DNA of 64,000 bases from Paenirhizobium cremeum (GTDB lineage Bacteria; Pseudomonadota; Alphaproteobacteria; Rhizobiales; Rhizobiaceae), in the NCBI RefSeq assembly GCF_022884085.1, contig NZ_JAGGCS010000013.1:1-64000 (forward strand). The letters run 5' to 3'. Below the pieces are notes generated by a model. That model was not told the origin of the DNA. It did not search any database and was given only the letters and a program-made list of their open reading frames with translations. A program made the position numbers and the translations under genes. Shown here in pieces: positions 23,847 to 31,781 of the stretch (position 1 is the stretch's first letter; each line of letters starts with the position of its first letter).

Positions 23847-25997
23847 ATGGCAAAGCGAATAAAACGGGCGACCCGCTCGTCCTCTTCCACGGACATTGTC
23901 ACCATCCATGATCAGCAGCTTCACCGAGGCGCGGGCGGCGAACTCCACCAGATCGCAGAGGACGGTGCCGACGTTTTGACCACGTCGCAAGGCGGACCAA
24001 TCGCCGACGACCAGAACTCTCTTCGGATCGGCGCCCGCGGTCCGCTGCTGATGGACGACTTCCATTTCCGCGAGAAGATCTTCCACTTCGACCACGAGCG
24101 AATTCCGGAACGCGTGGTTCACGCACGTGGCTATGGCGCCCACGGCTTCTTCGAAACCTATGAATCCTTGTCCGACGTCACCCGCGCCGACATCTTTCAG
24201 CGCGCAGGCGAGAAAACGCCTGTCTTTGTCCGCTTTTCTACTGTCGCCGGCAACAAAGGTTCTGCGGACCTCGCCCGCGATGTCCGCGGTTTCGCCGTGA
24301 AGTTCTATACGCAGGAAGGCAACTGGGATCTCGTCGGCAACAACATCCCTGTCTTCTTCATTCAGGACGCAATCAAGTTTCCGGACTTAGTACATGCCGC
24401 AAAGCAGGAGCCGGACCGGGCCTTCCCCCAGGCGCAGACCGCCCACGACAACTTCTGGGACTTCATCAGCCTTACGCCGGAAAGCATGCACATGGTCATG
24501 TGGATCATGTCCGACCGCACCATCCCACGATCCTTCCGTTTCATGGAGGGGTTCGGCGTACACACCTTTCGTTTCGTCAATGACAAAGACGAGTCCACGT
24601 TCGTCAAGTTCCACTGGAAGCCAAAGCTCGGCCTCCAGTCGGTTGCGTGGAACGAGGCTGTCAAGATCAACGGCGCCGACCCCGACTTCCATCGTCGCGA
24701 TCTCTGGCAGGCGATCCAATCCGGCAATTTTCCGGAATGGGAACTCTCTGTGCAGCTCTTTGATCAAGAGTTTGCCGACAACTGGGACTTCGACGTCCTC
24801 GATCCGACGAAGATTATTCCGGAAGAGTTGTTGCCGGTAAAACCAATCGGCCGTCTCGTGCTCGACCGCATGCCGGACAACTTCTTCGCGGAGACCGAGC
24901 AGGTCGCGTTCATGACGCACAACGTTCCGTCGGGGATCGACTTCAGCAACGACCCTCTTCTTCAGGGCAGAAACTTTTCCTACCTCGACACGCAGCTCAA
25001 GCGGCTTGGCGGACCGAATTTCACGCACCTTCCCATCAACGCACCAAAGTGTCCCTTCCACAACTTCCAGCAGGACGGGCACATGGCGATGCGCAACCCG
25101 GTCGGCAGGGTAAACTACCAGCCGAACTCGTTCGGGGAAGGTCCCCGGCAGGCCCCGTCCCGAGGATACCGCCACTTTCTGGCCGAGGAGAACGGCCAGA
25201 AAGTGCGGCTGCGTCCGGAAAGCTTCGCCGACCACTATAGCCAGGCCCGCCAGTTTTTCCTCAGTCAGACGCCGCCCGAGCAGCGGCACATCGCGATGGC
25301 ACTCACGTTCGAGCTAAGCAAGGTCGAGACCGTCGCTATCCGCGAACGGATGATCTCGCACCTGCTGAACATCGACGAGACGCTCGCCACCACCGTTGCC
25401 CAGAAGCTCGGAATCCAGACAATGCCTAAGCCCGCCGACGCTGCCATGCCCACACGTCAGGATCTGGAGCCGTCTCCCGCGCTTAGCATCGTGCAAGGCG
25501 GACCGAAGCGGTTTGAGGGCCGCAAACTCGGCGTGCTTGTAACGGATGGCGTCGATGCAAAGCTCCTCAAGAAGCTGATGATGGTGATCGAGAAGGAGAA
25601 GGCTTTGGTCGAGCTGATTGCGCCGAAGATCGGAGGCGTGACCGCGTCCGATGGGACCTGGATAGAGGCGCAGCACATGATCGACGGTGGCCCCTCGGTG
25701 CTGTTCGACGCCGTAGCCGTCCTCGCGGCTCCGGGCGCAGTTGAGGATTTGGTGAAGGAGGCGACAGCACGGGACTTCGTGGCGGACGCATTCCAGCACT
25801 GCAAGTTCATCGGCTACGACGAGAGCGCTTTCCCGCTTCTCGTCAAGGCTGGAATCACCGACGATCTCGACGAAGGCACGATCGCACTTCCCGGTGAAGG
25901 GGGGGTTGCCGCTTTTGTATCCGAACTTGGGAAGTTGCGGGTGTGGGGCCGGGAACCTGCTCTTAAGCTCGGCAAAGCCTCGCCTCCGGTCGTTTGA
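23847..25997 (+). CDS. katE: Large-subunit (clade 2) heme catalase with C-terminal PfpI-like domain
   Basis: A cytoplasmic monofunctional catalase of 716 aa that converts hydrogen peroxide to water and oxygen. The catalytic His is residue 92 in ERVVHARGYGAHG, the conserved Asn lies in GNWDLVGNNIPVFF (about 165), and the proximal heme-ligand Tyr is near 379 in RNFSYLDTQLKRLGGPNF. The extra C-terminal domain (about 530-700, RKLGVLVTDGVDAKLLKKLM) is the flavodoxin/DJ-1-like fold typical of the large-subunit HPII type. The N-terminal extension is basic. It starts at a well-spaced AAAGGGGAAAAAC ribosome site directly after a terminator, and has its own terminator. Confidence 0.97.
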   Translation: MAKRIKRATRSSSSTDIVTIHDQQLHRGAGGELHQIAEDGADVLTTSQGGPIADDQNSLRIGARGPLLMDDFHFREKIFHFDHERIPERVVHARGYGAHGFFETYESLSDVTRADIFQRAGEKTPVFVRFSTVAGNKGSADLARDVRGFAVKFYTQEGNWDLVGNNIPVFFIQDAIKFPDLVHAAKQEPDRAFPQAQTAHDNFWDFISLTPESMHMVMWIMSDRTIPRSFRFMEGFGVHTFRFVNDKDESTFVKFHWKPKLGLQSVAWNEAVKINGADPDFHRRDLWQAIQSGNFPEWELSVQLFDQEFADNWDFDVLDPTKIIPEELLPVKPIGRLVLDRMPDNFFAETEQVAFMTHNVPSGIDFSNDPLLQGRNFSYLDTQLKRLGGPNFTHLPINAPKCPFHNFQQDGHMAMRNPVGRVNYQPNSFGEGPRQAPSRGYRHFLAEENGQKVRLRPESFADHYSQARQFFLSQTPPEQRHIAMALTFELSKVETVAIRERMISHLLNIDETLATTVAQKLGIQTMPKPADAAMPTRQDLEPSPALSIVQGGPKRFEGRKLGVLVTDGVDAKLLKKLMMVIEKEKALVELIAPKIGGVTASDGTWIEAQHMIDGGPSVLFDAVAVLAAPGAVEDLVKEATARDFVADAFQHCKFIGYDESAFPLLVKAGITDDLDEGTIALPGEGGVAAFVSELGKLRVWGREPALKLGKASPPVV

Positions 25998-26764
25998 AGT
26001 TCAGGCGCGGACCTCATGTCCGCGCCGTTCTCTCTAAACGGTGAGGGACGAGATAGTTGTTTCCAATGTTGGCGTTCCATGGAACGACAAGCACGTATGA
26101 AATAACGCACCCGGAGCCCATAAATGAGGAGTGAGTATATAAAGTCCCTGCTGGCCGCGCTTGCTGAGCCGAATAACATCGAGAGCGACGGATGGGGACC
26201 CGTCCAAATTGGGGTTGGCGCCGTACCGGCGGGCTGGGAACATTTATTCGGGCCACTATAGGCTTACAATTCCAAGCAACGGTCTCGGCGGCCGGCTAAA
26301 TGGCTTTTAGCGCACGGATTGCGACAAGGCTGCCAAGGGGGCGCAGCCGGGCTGATCCTTTAAATCGATGAAGAACAGTTGTTTGACGAGCTCAACTAGG
26401 ACGTGATTGACGAGCCTTTGCGATTTGCGGCATTTGTCGCGTCATCTCGGACTTCCAATGCGCGCGCTTCTAAAGGTCGTGAACTAATTTAATCCGGAAA
26501 GGCGGTTTCCGAGCGAAGACAACTAGTTCCAATCATTTGCGGCGCTACGTCGAGCAGCAAGCCCGGATGTGTGCGCCTTTAGGTAGGAGATTAAATGTCC
26601 GACCGATAATGATCTCTGCTGCCGGGCGAAGAGACCACAAAGCACCAGCGCTCTGCCGGTAGCTCCGGCACTACACACGGTTTTCGGTTCTACCATGTCG
26701 GTTGATGCCGGGTAAGGTTCCCGGCGGCGTCTGCACACGACGCCGCCCAAACGATTTTACTGCT
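25998..26764. other. Long non-coding stretch after the catalase gene
   Basis: 767 bases without a convincing gene. It holds the catalase terminator at 26004-26026. A short open frame at 26124-26261 (45 aa, MRSEYIKSLLAALAEPNNIE) has a weak ribosome site and no recognised relative; I do not call it a gene. The rest shows no tRNA, promoter or repeat that I can support. Confidence 0.5.
26004..26026 (+). terminator. Terminator-like hairpin after catalase
   Basis: A perfect nine-base stem GGCGCGGAC/GTCCGCGCC with a CTCAT loop, six bases after the stop. It is followed by GTTCTCTC, a weak T-tract. Confidence 0.8.
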
Positions 26765-27022
26765 TCACGCTGTTCGCCTTACCATCCGCGCCAGCGCAAT
26801 TAAGATACATGCGCCGATGAAACCGGCGATAAGGTAGCCGAGCCAGCCTCCGAGAACGATCCCGAACAGTGAAAGGATGAAGTTGGCGACTATCGCACCG
26901 ACAATGCCGAGAAGGATATTCATGATGACGCCCATGTTGCTCTTCATAAACGTCTCTGCAAGCCACCCTGCAATGCCACCGATGATGATCGCCGCGATCC
27001 AGCCGATACCTGCGTCTTCCAT
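26765..27022 (-). CDS. GlsB/YeaQ/YmgE-family stress-response membrane protein
   Basis: An 85-aa inner-membrane protein with three hydrophobic helices (GIGWIAAIIIGGIAGWLAE, MNILLGIVGAIVANFILSLF, GWLGYLIAGFIGACILIALA). It matches the transglycosylase-associated/GlsB family, which is induced by acid, osmotic and starvation stress; its biochemical role is not settled. I chose the ATG at 27022 (MEDAGIGW), preceded by GGAAGGAAAG, over the longer frame from 27055. An EcfG-type promoter lies about 60 bases upstream. It is a single-gene unit. Confidence 0.92.
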   Translation of the reverse strand: MEDAGIGWIAAIIIGGIAGWLAETFMKSNMGVIMNILLGIVGAIVANFILSLFGIVLGGWLGYLIAGFIGACILIALARMVRRTA

Positions 27023-27079
27023 ATTCAACTTTCCTTCCGGTTTCCTAAAATACATCCGGGGCTCCGGAGGTGACGAGGA

Positions 27080-27105
27080 AACTCCATGCCGTGGGACTTT
27101 GTTCC
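27080..27105 (-). promoter_or_regulatory. Candidate EcfG-type stress promoter for the GlsB-type gene
   Basis: Read on the minus strand: GGAAC (27105-27101), 17 bases, then AGTT ending at 27080. This differs from the others only in A instead of C before GTT. The start codon is 57 bases downstream. Confidence 0.6.
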
Positions 27106-27774
27106 ATCTGGGAAAGGAAGTGGCGTCGTTCTATTATATCTTGGACGAGGTTTAGTTGATGGTTACTGAACCGGTCGACCATGATGCTCTGGGACCAATG
27201 GACTTGCTCATAATGCTATGGGCTGAGCAGACGCGGACAGCGCATTTTACACCCGATAAGCGTTGGAGAAGACAATTGTAAAGCGGAGAATTTAAGGTTT
27301 GGCCCCGCAGATCTTGTGGAGGCTACTCGTGCCGATGACCGCGCACCTGCCAGATGTTTAGTCTCGTCAATAACTAAGCTCAGAGGTTAGGAGGAGTTGT
27401 CACTCGCATACCGTTTGTGCCGTCGACGATTGACGATCTCTGACTTTCCATTCAACTCCCTCACTTGCCCCTCGAAAGTGTGCGAGGGCCCAGGAGATGG
27501 TGATTGATCACGCAAGCCACTGTAAGTCTAGGGATAGCTGGCGCATCCACGGGCGGGACGAGCACTCAAACTACACGTGCACCGCTGGCAGCCCAGGGTT
27601 TCGCGCAGGTTCGGCCAGTCGGGCAAGCTTATTCGTCTCGCCAGTGGCGCCTGGCGCCTGCGCGCGGGCGCGAGCCGCTCGATGGTATCGGAAATGCTTC
27701 GCATGGGTGACCTTCTGAGGTTCCGGAAAGCCAACCGACATCCCTGTTGATAGATGATGTGCCTCGAAAACGTC
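27106..27774. other. Long stretch without an intact gene
   Basis: About 670 bases between the GlsB-type promoter and the terminator of the glycine-zipper protein gene. Apart from a possible esterase remnant at 27531-27704, nothing is recognised: no tRNA, no repeat, no promoter. Confidence 0.45.
27531..27704 (-). pseudogene. Possible N-terminal remnant of a PHB-depolymerase-type esterase
   Basis: On the minus strand from 27704 the frame reads MRSISDTIERLAPARRRQAP, then LARRISLPDWPNLRETLG, and dies into unrelated residues. The opening resembles the N-terminus of rhizobial PHB-depolymerase-family esterases (LpqC type), as far as I recall it. No catalytic domain follows. This is a weak call. Confidence 0.25.
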
Positions 27775-27798
27775 GAGGACCGGCGTGAGCCGGTCCTC
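27775..27798 (-). terminator. Terminator-like hairpin after the glycine-zipper protein gene
   Basis: A perfect ten-base stem GAGGACCGGC/GCCGGTCCTC with a four-base loop, 12 bases past the stop codon on the minus strand. It is followed by GACGTTTTC. Confidence 0.8.
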
Positions 27799-27810
27799 GC
27801 ATATCAGACT

Positions 27811-28422
27811 TTAGACAGTGCGAACCCGATAGCGGTCGCGCTCCTGCTCGATTTCGGCGGGGCCGTAAGGATCAGCGGAATGATCGAACTTCGTCCAGCC
27901 CTGCTCCGAATAGGCCTGGCGGCGCGCCATCGGATCGACGCGGTTGGACTGCTTGAGGATCATGTCAGCTTCGGTTTCCATGCCGTCATCCACACGAGCG
28001 GTGACCAGCGTGCCACCGCGGCGAACACCTTCAGCATAGACATGGGCCTCGTCTTCCGAGACGCCGGAATCCGTCAGTGCGCCGATGAGGCCACCAGCCG
28101 CACCACCGGCAACCGCGCCAGCGATGGCGCCAGCGGCAGTGGCGGCAAGCCAGCCGGCTGCAACAACCGGTCCGACGCCGGGAATGGCCATGATGCCGAG
28201 GCCAGTCAGAAGACCGCCTGCGCCACCGACGACAGCGCCGATGCCGGCACCGGTGCCAGCGCCTTCTGCGGCACCGTTGTCGTTATCTTCATGCTTGTGG
28301 CGGTTGTCAGCATTGTTGGAAACGATGCTGATGTCGTCAGACGGGACGCCACGCGCTTCCAGCGCGCTGACGGCTGCGCTTGCATCATTGTAGTTGTCAA
28401 AAAGTCCGGTAACGGTTTTCAT
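27811..28422 (-). CDS. General stress protein with YflT-like domain and glycine zipper
   Basis: A 203-aa protein. The N-terminus (about 1-45, MKTVTGLFDNYNDASAAVSA) and the segment around 125-150 (AEGVRRGGTLVTARVDDGM) belong to a YflT/GSP17M-like fold, interrupted by a hydrophobic Gly/Ala-rich glycine zipper (about 55-115, GTGAGIGAVVGGAGGLLTGL, then AGAIAGAVAGGAAGGLIGAL) that can insert into or associate with a membrane. The C-terminus is charged. It is the second gene of a unit with the PepSY gene 31 bases upstream, and shares its folded domain with the protein at 19048-19902. Its function is not established. Confidence 0.85.
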   Translation of the reverse strand: MKTVTGLFDNYNDASAAVSALEARGVPSDDISIVSNNADNRHKHEDNDNGAAEGAGTGAGIGAVVGGAGGLLTGLGIMAIPGVGPVVAAGWLAATAAGAIAGAVAGGAAGGLIGALTDSGVSEDEAHVYAEGVRRGGTLVTARVDDGMETEADMILKQSNRVDPMARRQAYSEQGWTKFDHSADPYGPAEIEQERDRYRVRTV

Positions 28423-28453
28423 GGGAATGACCTTTCTTTGCGTTTCCGCGAAA

Positions 28454-28771
28454 TTATTTGGAGACGACGTTGCCCTGGTAATCCATGGCCACCGGCATGG
28501 ACTTGCCGTCCTTCATCGCCGTAGCCTGCCAGACGCCCTGGTCGTCGAGCTTGAGGTCGGCAATACCGGTGAAGCCGGCCGCTTCGATGCGCTCACGCGC
28601 CTGTTCTTCGGTGAAGGAATTTGCGCCCTCAACGGGGGCTGCCGCATTTGGTGTTTCCGGGGTCGCTACGGCTGGCGTGTCGCCGTCCGTCGCAGGAACA
28701 GTGGTGGTCTGGGCATAGGCAGACACTGCCGTGGCGCACACAAGCGCCGCCGCGAAAATCATCTTTTTCAT
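28454..28771 (-). CDS. Periplasmic PepSY-domain protein
   Basis: A 105-aa secreted protein. The signal peptide is MKKMIFAAALVCATAVSAYA with cleavage before QTT. A Thr/Pro/Ala-rich linker (about 22-50) precedes a PepSY-like fold (FTEEQARERIEAAGFTGIAD, LKLDDQGVWQATAMKDGK) that ends VAMDYQGNVVSK. PepSY domains often inhibit peptidases or sense envelope state, but no partner is in view. It is the first gene of a two-gene unit with the glycine-zipper protein. A near-match to the EcfG promoter lies 44 bases upstream. Confidence 0.88.
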   Translation of the reverse strand: MKKMIFAAALVCATAVSAYAQTTTVPATDGDTPAVATPETPNAAAPVEGANSFTEEQARERIEAAGFTGIADLKLDDQGVWQATAMKDGKSMPVAMDYQGNVVSK

Positions 28772-28815
28772 GGGTTTTCCTCTTTGCAGACCTGGTTGCT
28801 CGGTCCGGTAGCGAA

Positions 28816-28840
28816 AATGCGCGCGCCTGGGGAAAGTTCC
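28816..28840 (-). promoter_or_regulatory. Near-consensus EcfG-type promoter
   Basis: Read on the minus strand: GGAAC (28840-28836), 16 bases, then CATT, one base off CGTT. The position 44 bases before the PepSY gene fits a promoter, but the -10 mismatch lowers confidence. Confidence 0.4.
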
Positions 28841-28884
28841 GCCTTAGACGTTTGTGCGGTATGAACCCAAAGCTGCGGATCGAC

Positions 28885-28892
28885 AGCCTAAC
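28885..28892 (+). repeat. 8-bp target site duplication, left copy (AGCCTAAC)
   Basis: AGCCTAAC directly precedes the left end of the IS66 element and recurs directly after its right end at 31452-31459. Confidence 0.93.
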
Positions 28893-28970
28893 GTAAGCCC
28901 ACGGTGAGGGCCGTCTTGCGAGCTTGATGCGAACATCGGAAGTCCTAGTGCAAACACTAGGAGTAGTCCT

Positions 28971-29381
28971 ATGACGAAGCATCCGATTGAAGTGATCACG
29001 TCTGTCGAGCGCCGTCGGCGCTGGTCTCGCGAGGACAAAGAGCGGCTAGTTGCAGCCTGCCTTGAGCCTGGTGCGGTTCTTTCCGAGATTGCCCGTGCGG
29101 CCGGCATCCACGTGAGCCAGCTCTTTCGGTGGCGCAAGGAACTCTGCCGAATCGAGGAACCGAGGCCTGATACGGCGAGCACGTTGGTGCCCGTGATCGT
29201 GTCGGAGGCCTCGCCGGCAGTCCAGCCCGCCGCCACGGAAACGCCAGTCGCGCCGCAACCCCGTCGGAAGCGTAGCGATGTGACGATTGAGCTGGGCCGC
29301 GGTCGCCGTGTCCGTGTGGACAGCGACATCGACACGGAGGCGCTCGGTCGCATTCTCGACTGTGTGCTGGGTCGGCGATGA
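28971..29381 (+). CDS. tnpA: IS66 TnpA (Orf1), helix-turn-helix protein
   Basis: A 136-aa DNA-binding accessory protein of the IS66 element. It has an N-terminal helix-turn-helix (WSREDKERLVAACLEPGAV, then IARAAGIHVSQLFRWRKEL) and a basic, strand-rich C-terminus with VTIELGRGRRVRVDSDIDTE. It starts 79 bases inside the element and overlaps tnpB by ATGA. It is only distantly similar to the TnpA at 3204-3611, in keeping with a different IS66 subgroup. Confidence 0.92.
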   Translation: MTKHPIEVITSVERRRRWSREDKERLVAACLEPGAVLSEIARAAGIHVSQLFRWRKELCRIEEPRPDTASTLVPVIVSEASPAVQPAATETPVAPQPRRKRSDVTIELGRGRRVRVDSDIDTEALGRILDCVLGRR

Positions 29382-29725
29382 TCCCGGTCCCCGCTGGTGT
29401 GAAGGTCTGGCTGGCAACGGGCCATACAGACATGCGCAAGGGTTTCCCTGGTCTGTCACTGATGGTGCAAGAGACGCTGAAGCGCGATCCGATGTGCGGA
29501 CACCTGTTCGTCTTCCGCGGTCGTGGCGGTGGCCTGATCAAGGTCATCTGGCATGATGGCCAAGGAGCCTGCCTGTTCACGAAGAAGCTGGAACGTGGAC
29601 GCTTCATATGGCCATCGTCGGCCGATGGGACGGTCGTGATTACCCCTGGGCAACTCGGTTATTTGCTGGAAGGGATCGACTGGCGGATGCCGCAAAAAAC
29701 CTGGCGACCGACGTCGGCCGGATAA
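29378..29725 (+). CDS. tnpB: IS66 TnpB (Orf2)
   Basis: The 115-aa IS66 Orf2 protein with the family block GVKVWLATGHTDMRKGFPGL, then LFVFRGRGGGLIKVIWHDGQ and the ending QLGYLLEGIDWRMPQKTW. It is full length and coupled to tnpA by an ATGA overlap. Its role in transposition is required in tested family members, though not understood in detail. Confidence 0.94.
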   Translation: MIPVPAGVKVWLATGHTDMRKGFPGLSLMVQETLKRDPMCGHLFVFRGRGGGLIKVIWHDGQGACLFTKKLERGRFIWPSSADGTVVITPGQLGYLLEGIDWRMPQKTWRPTSAG

Positions 29726-29770
29726 GCAAAAACGCTGGAATCGCTGGATGGAATATGATTCCATCAGGTC

Positions 29771-31426
29771 ATGGACGATGCGGCTGAACAGCTTCCCGAC
29801 GACCTTGCCGGCGCACTTGCGGCCCTGGCGGCGGAGCGTGCTCTGCGGATTGCGGCCGAGGCAGAGGCCGCGACCGCCAAGGCAGAGGCCGCCAGCGCGA
29901 AGGCGCTCGTATCGCATTCCGAGGCGCTAATCGCGCGGTTGAAGCTGGAGATCGAGAAGGTCCGCCGCGAGCTCTACGGCAGCCGCTCCGAGCGCAAAGC
30001 GCGGCTTCTCGAACAGATGGAACTGCAGCTCGAGGAGCTGGAGGCTGATGCTGGCGAAGATGAACTGGCGGCGGAGATCGCAGCCAATGCCTCGACCGTC
30101 AGGGCCTTCGAGCGCAAGCGACCATCACGGAAACCGTTCCCCGAACATCTGCCGCGCGAGCGCGTCGTCATCGCTGCCCCGACGAGTTGCCCCTGCTGCG
30201 GCTCGGCCAAGCTGTCGAAGCTCGGTGAGGACATCACGGAGACCCTGGAGGTCATCCCGCGTCAGTGGAAGGTCATTCAGACCGTGCGGGAGAAGTTCTC
30301 CTGCCGCGAATGCGAGAAGATCTCGCAGCCGCCAGCACCCTTCCATGTGACGCCGCGCGGCTTTGCCGGCCCGAACCTTCTGGCGATGATCCTGTTCGAG
30401 AAGTTCGCCCAGCATCAGCCGCTCAATCGCCAGAGCGAGCGCTATGCCCGCGAGGGGATCGACCTCAGCATGTCGACGCTGGCCGATCAGGTCGGCGCTT
30501 GTGCAGCGGCCCTGAAGCCAATCCATTCGTTAATCGAGGCCCATGTCCTGGCGGCCGAGCGACTGCATGGCGACGACACGACCGTGCCGATCCTGGCGAA
30601 GGGAAAGACCGATACGGGCCGCATCTGGACCTATGTCCGGGATGACCGGCCGTTTGGCGGGCTGTCACCGCCTGCGGCTTTGTTCTACGCATCGCGAGAC
30701 CGGCGACAGGAGCATCCCGAACGCCACCTGAAGACCTTCTCCGGCATTCTGCAGGCGGATGCCTATGGCGGCTACAATCCGCTGTTCAAGGTAGATCGCG
30801 ATCCCGCGCCTCTGCGCCAAGCACTTTGCTGGGCACATTCACGCCGCAAGTTCTTCGTGCTGGCCGACATCGCCGCGAACGCCAAACGTGGCAGCAAAGC
30901 TGCGCCGATCTCGCCAATGGCATTGGAGGCCGTCAAACGGATCGATGCCCTGTTCTATGTCGAACGGGAGATCAACGGTCTTGCCGCCGAGCAGCGTCTG
31001 GAGCGCCGCCGCAAAGACAGCCAGCCACTCGCCGAAGAGCTGCATGATTGGCTCCAAACCGAGCGGGCAAAATTGTCGCGCAGTTCTCCCGTCGCCGAGG
31101 CGATAGATTACATGCTCAAGCGATGGGATGGCTTCACGTCATTCCTGGAAGACGGCCGGATTTGCCTGACGAACAATGCTGCCGAACGAGCGCTCAGAGG
31201 CTTTGCGCTCGGCAGGAAGTCATGGCTGTTTGCCGGATCGGATCGTGGTGCTGAACGTGCGGCGTTCATGGCGACACTGATCATGAGCGCCAAGTTCAAT
31301 GACATCGACCCGCAGGCCTGGCTTGCCGACGTCCTCGCCAACATTGCGGACACGCCGATCAGCAGGCTCGAGCAATTGCTGCCGTGGAACTGGACACCCA
31401 AGACGCTGAGTGCTCAGGCGGCCTGA
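29771..31426 (+). CDS. tnpC: IS66 transposase TnpC
   Basis: The DDE transposase of the second complete IS66 element, 551 aa. An N-terminal Ala/Glu coiled coil (about 10-95) is followed by a Cys-rich zinc-finger-like segment (CPCCGS, CRECEK), then the catalytic core: LHGDDTTVPILAKGK (first Asp), LQADAYGGYNPLF (second Asp) and LTNNAAERALRGFALGRKSW (Glu). The C-terminus is LEQLLPWNWTPK. It is clearly homologous to the TnpC at 4018-5655 over its whole length but is a distinct sequence. No frameshift is visible. Confidence 0.95.
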   Translation: MDDAAEQLPDDLAGALAALAAERALRIAAEAEAATAKAEAASAKALVSHSEALIARLKLEIEKVRRELYGSRSERKARLLEQMELQLEELEADAGEDELAAEIAANASTVRAFERKRPSRKPFPEHLPRERVVIAAPTSCPCCGSAKLSKLGEDITETLEVIPRQWKVIQTVREKFSCRECEKISQPPAPFHVTPRGFAGPNLLAMILFEKFAQHQPLNRQSERYAREGIDLSMSTLADQVGACAAALKPIHSLIEAHVLAAERLHGDDTTVPILAKGKTDTGRIWTYVRDDRPFGGLSPPAALFYASRDRRQEHPERHLKTFSGILQADAYGGYNPLFKVDRDPAPLRQALCWAHSRRKFFVLADIAANAKRGSKAAPISPMALEAVKRIDALFYVEREINGLAAEQRLERRRKDSQPLAEELHDWLQTERAKLSRSSPVAEAIDYMLKRWDGFTSFLEDGRICLTNNAAERALRGFALGRKSWLFAGSDRGAERAAFMATLIMSAKFNDIDPQAWLADVLANIADTPISRLEQLLPWNWTPKTLSAQAA

Positions 31427-31451
31427 CCTGCGGCCTTCGCCGGATGCTTAC

Positions 31452-31459
31452 AGCCTAAC
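31452..31459 (+). repeat. 8-bp target site duplication, right copy (AGCCTAAC)
   Basis: Identical to 28885-28892 and directly abutting the element's right end. Confidence 0.93.
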
Positions 31460-31781
31460 TCAATTTAACCTCAGTGTTTCTTTCCCTAGGCGAGCCAATA
31501 TAACATCTTTATTAACGTCATTATCTTGTATGATAGATGCCCCCTGTCGAAACCCGGCTTCACATTAGGTCCAAGGGACGGAGTGTTTTGACAAAGTTGG
31601 CGAACACTTGAACACGTCATTATGATTTAGGCATGATAACATAAACAGCCGATCTCACATCACGTTCACACGATCCCCCTTTTCTCGAAGGCTAGTTCGC
31701 GCGGGCGCATGAGGGCGGGAACAATTTCAAGGGTGGAACATTCCCTGACAGCCGTGCGAGATTATTCGCCGGACATAGGAT
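31460..31781. other. A+T-richer non-coding stretch before the FAD-binding protein gene
   Basis: About 320 bases with no gene. The first 100 bases are richer in A and T than the surroundings and probably contain the promoter of the next gene, but no clear -35/-10 pair is called. Confidence 0.4.

Larger units (their letters stand above)
28893..31451 (+). mobile_element. Complete IS66-family insertion sequence (2559 bp)
   Basis: A second, different IS66 element with tnpA, tnpB and tnpC on the plus strand and no small accessory gene. The left end begins GTAAGCCCACGGTGAGGGCC, and the right end read inward begins GTAAGCATCCGGCGAAGGCC. The 8-bp direct repeat AGCCTAAC flanks it. All three genes look intact. 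It inserted upstream of the PepSY gene, just beyond that gene's likely promoter, so it did not break any gene that I can see. Confidence 0.95.

Noticed and set aside
26124..26261. 45-aa open frame after the catalase
   Set aside because: Only a weak ribosome site and no recognisable similarity; too short to call without other support.
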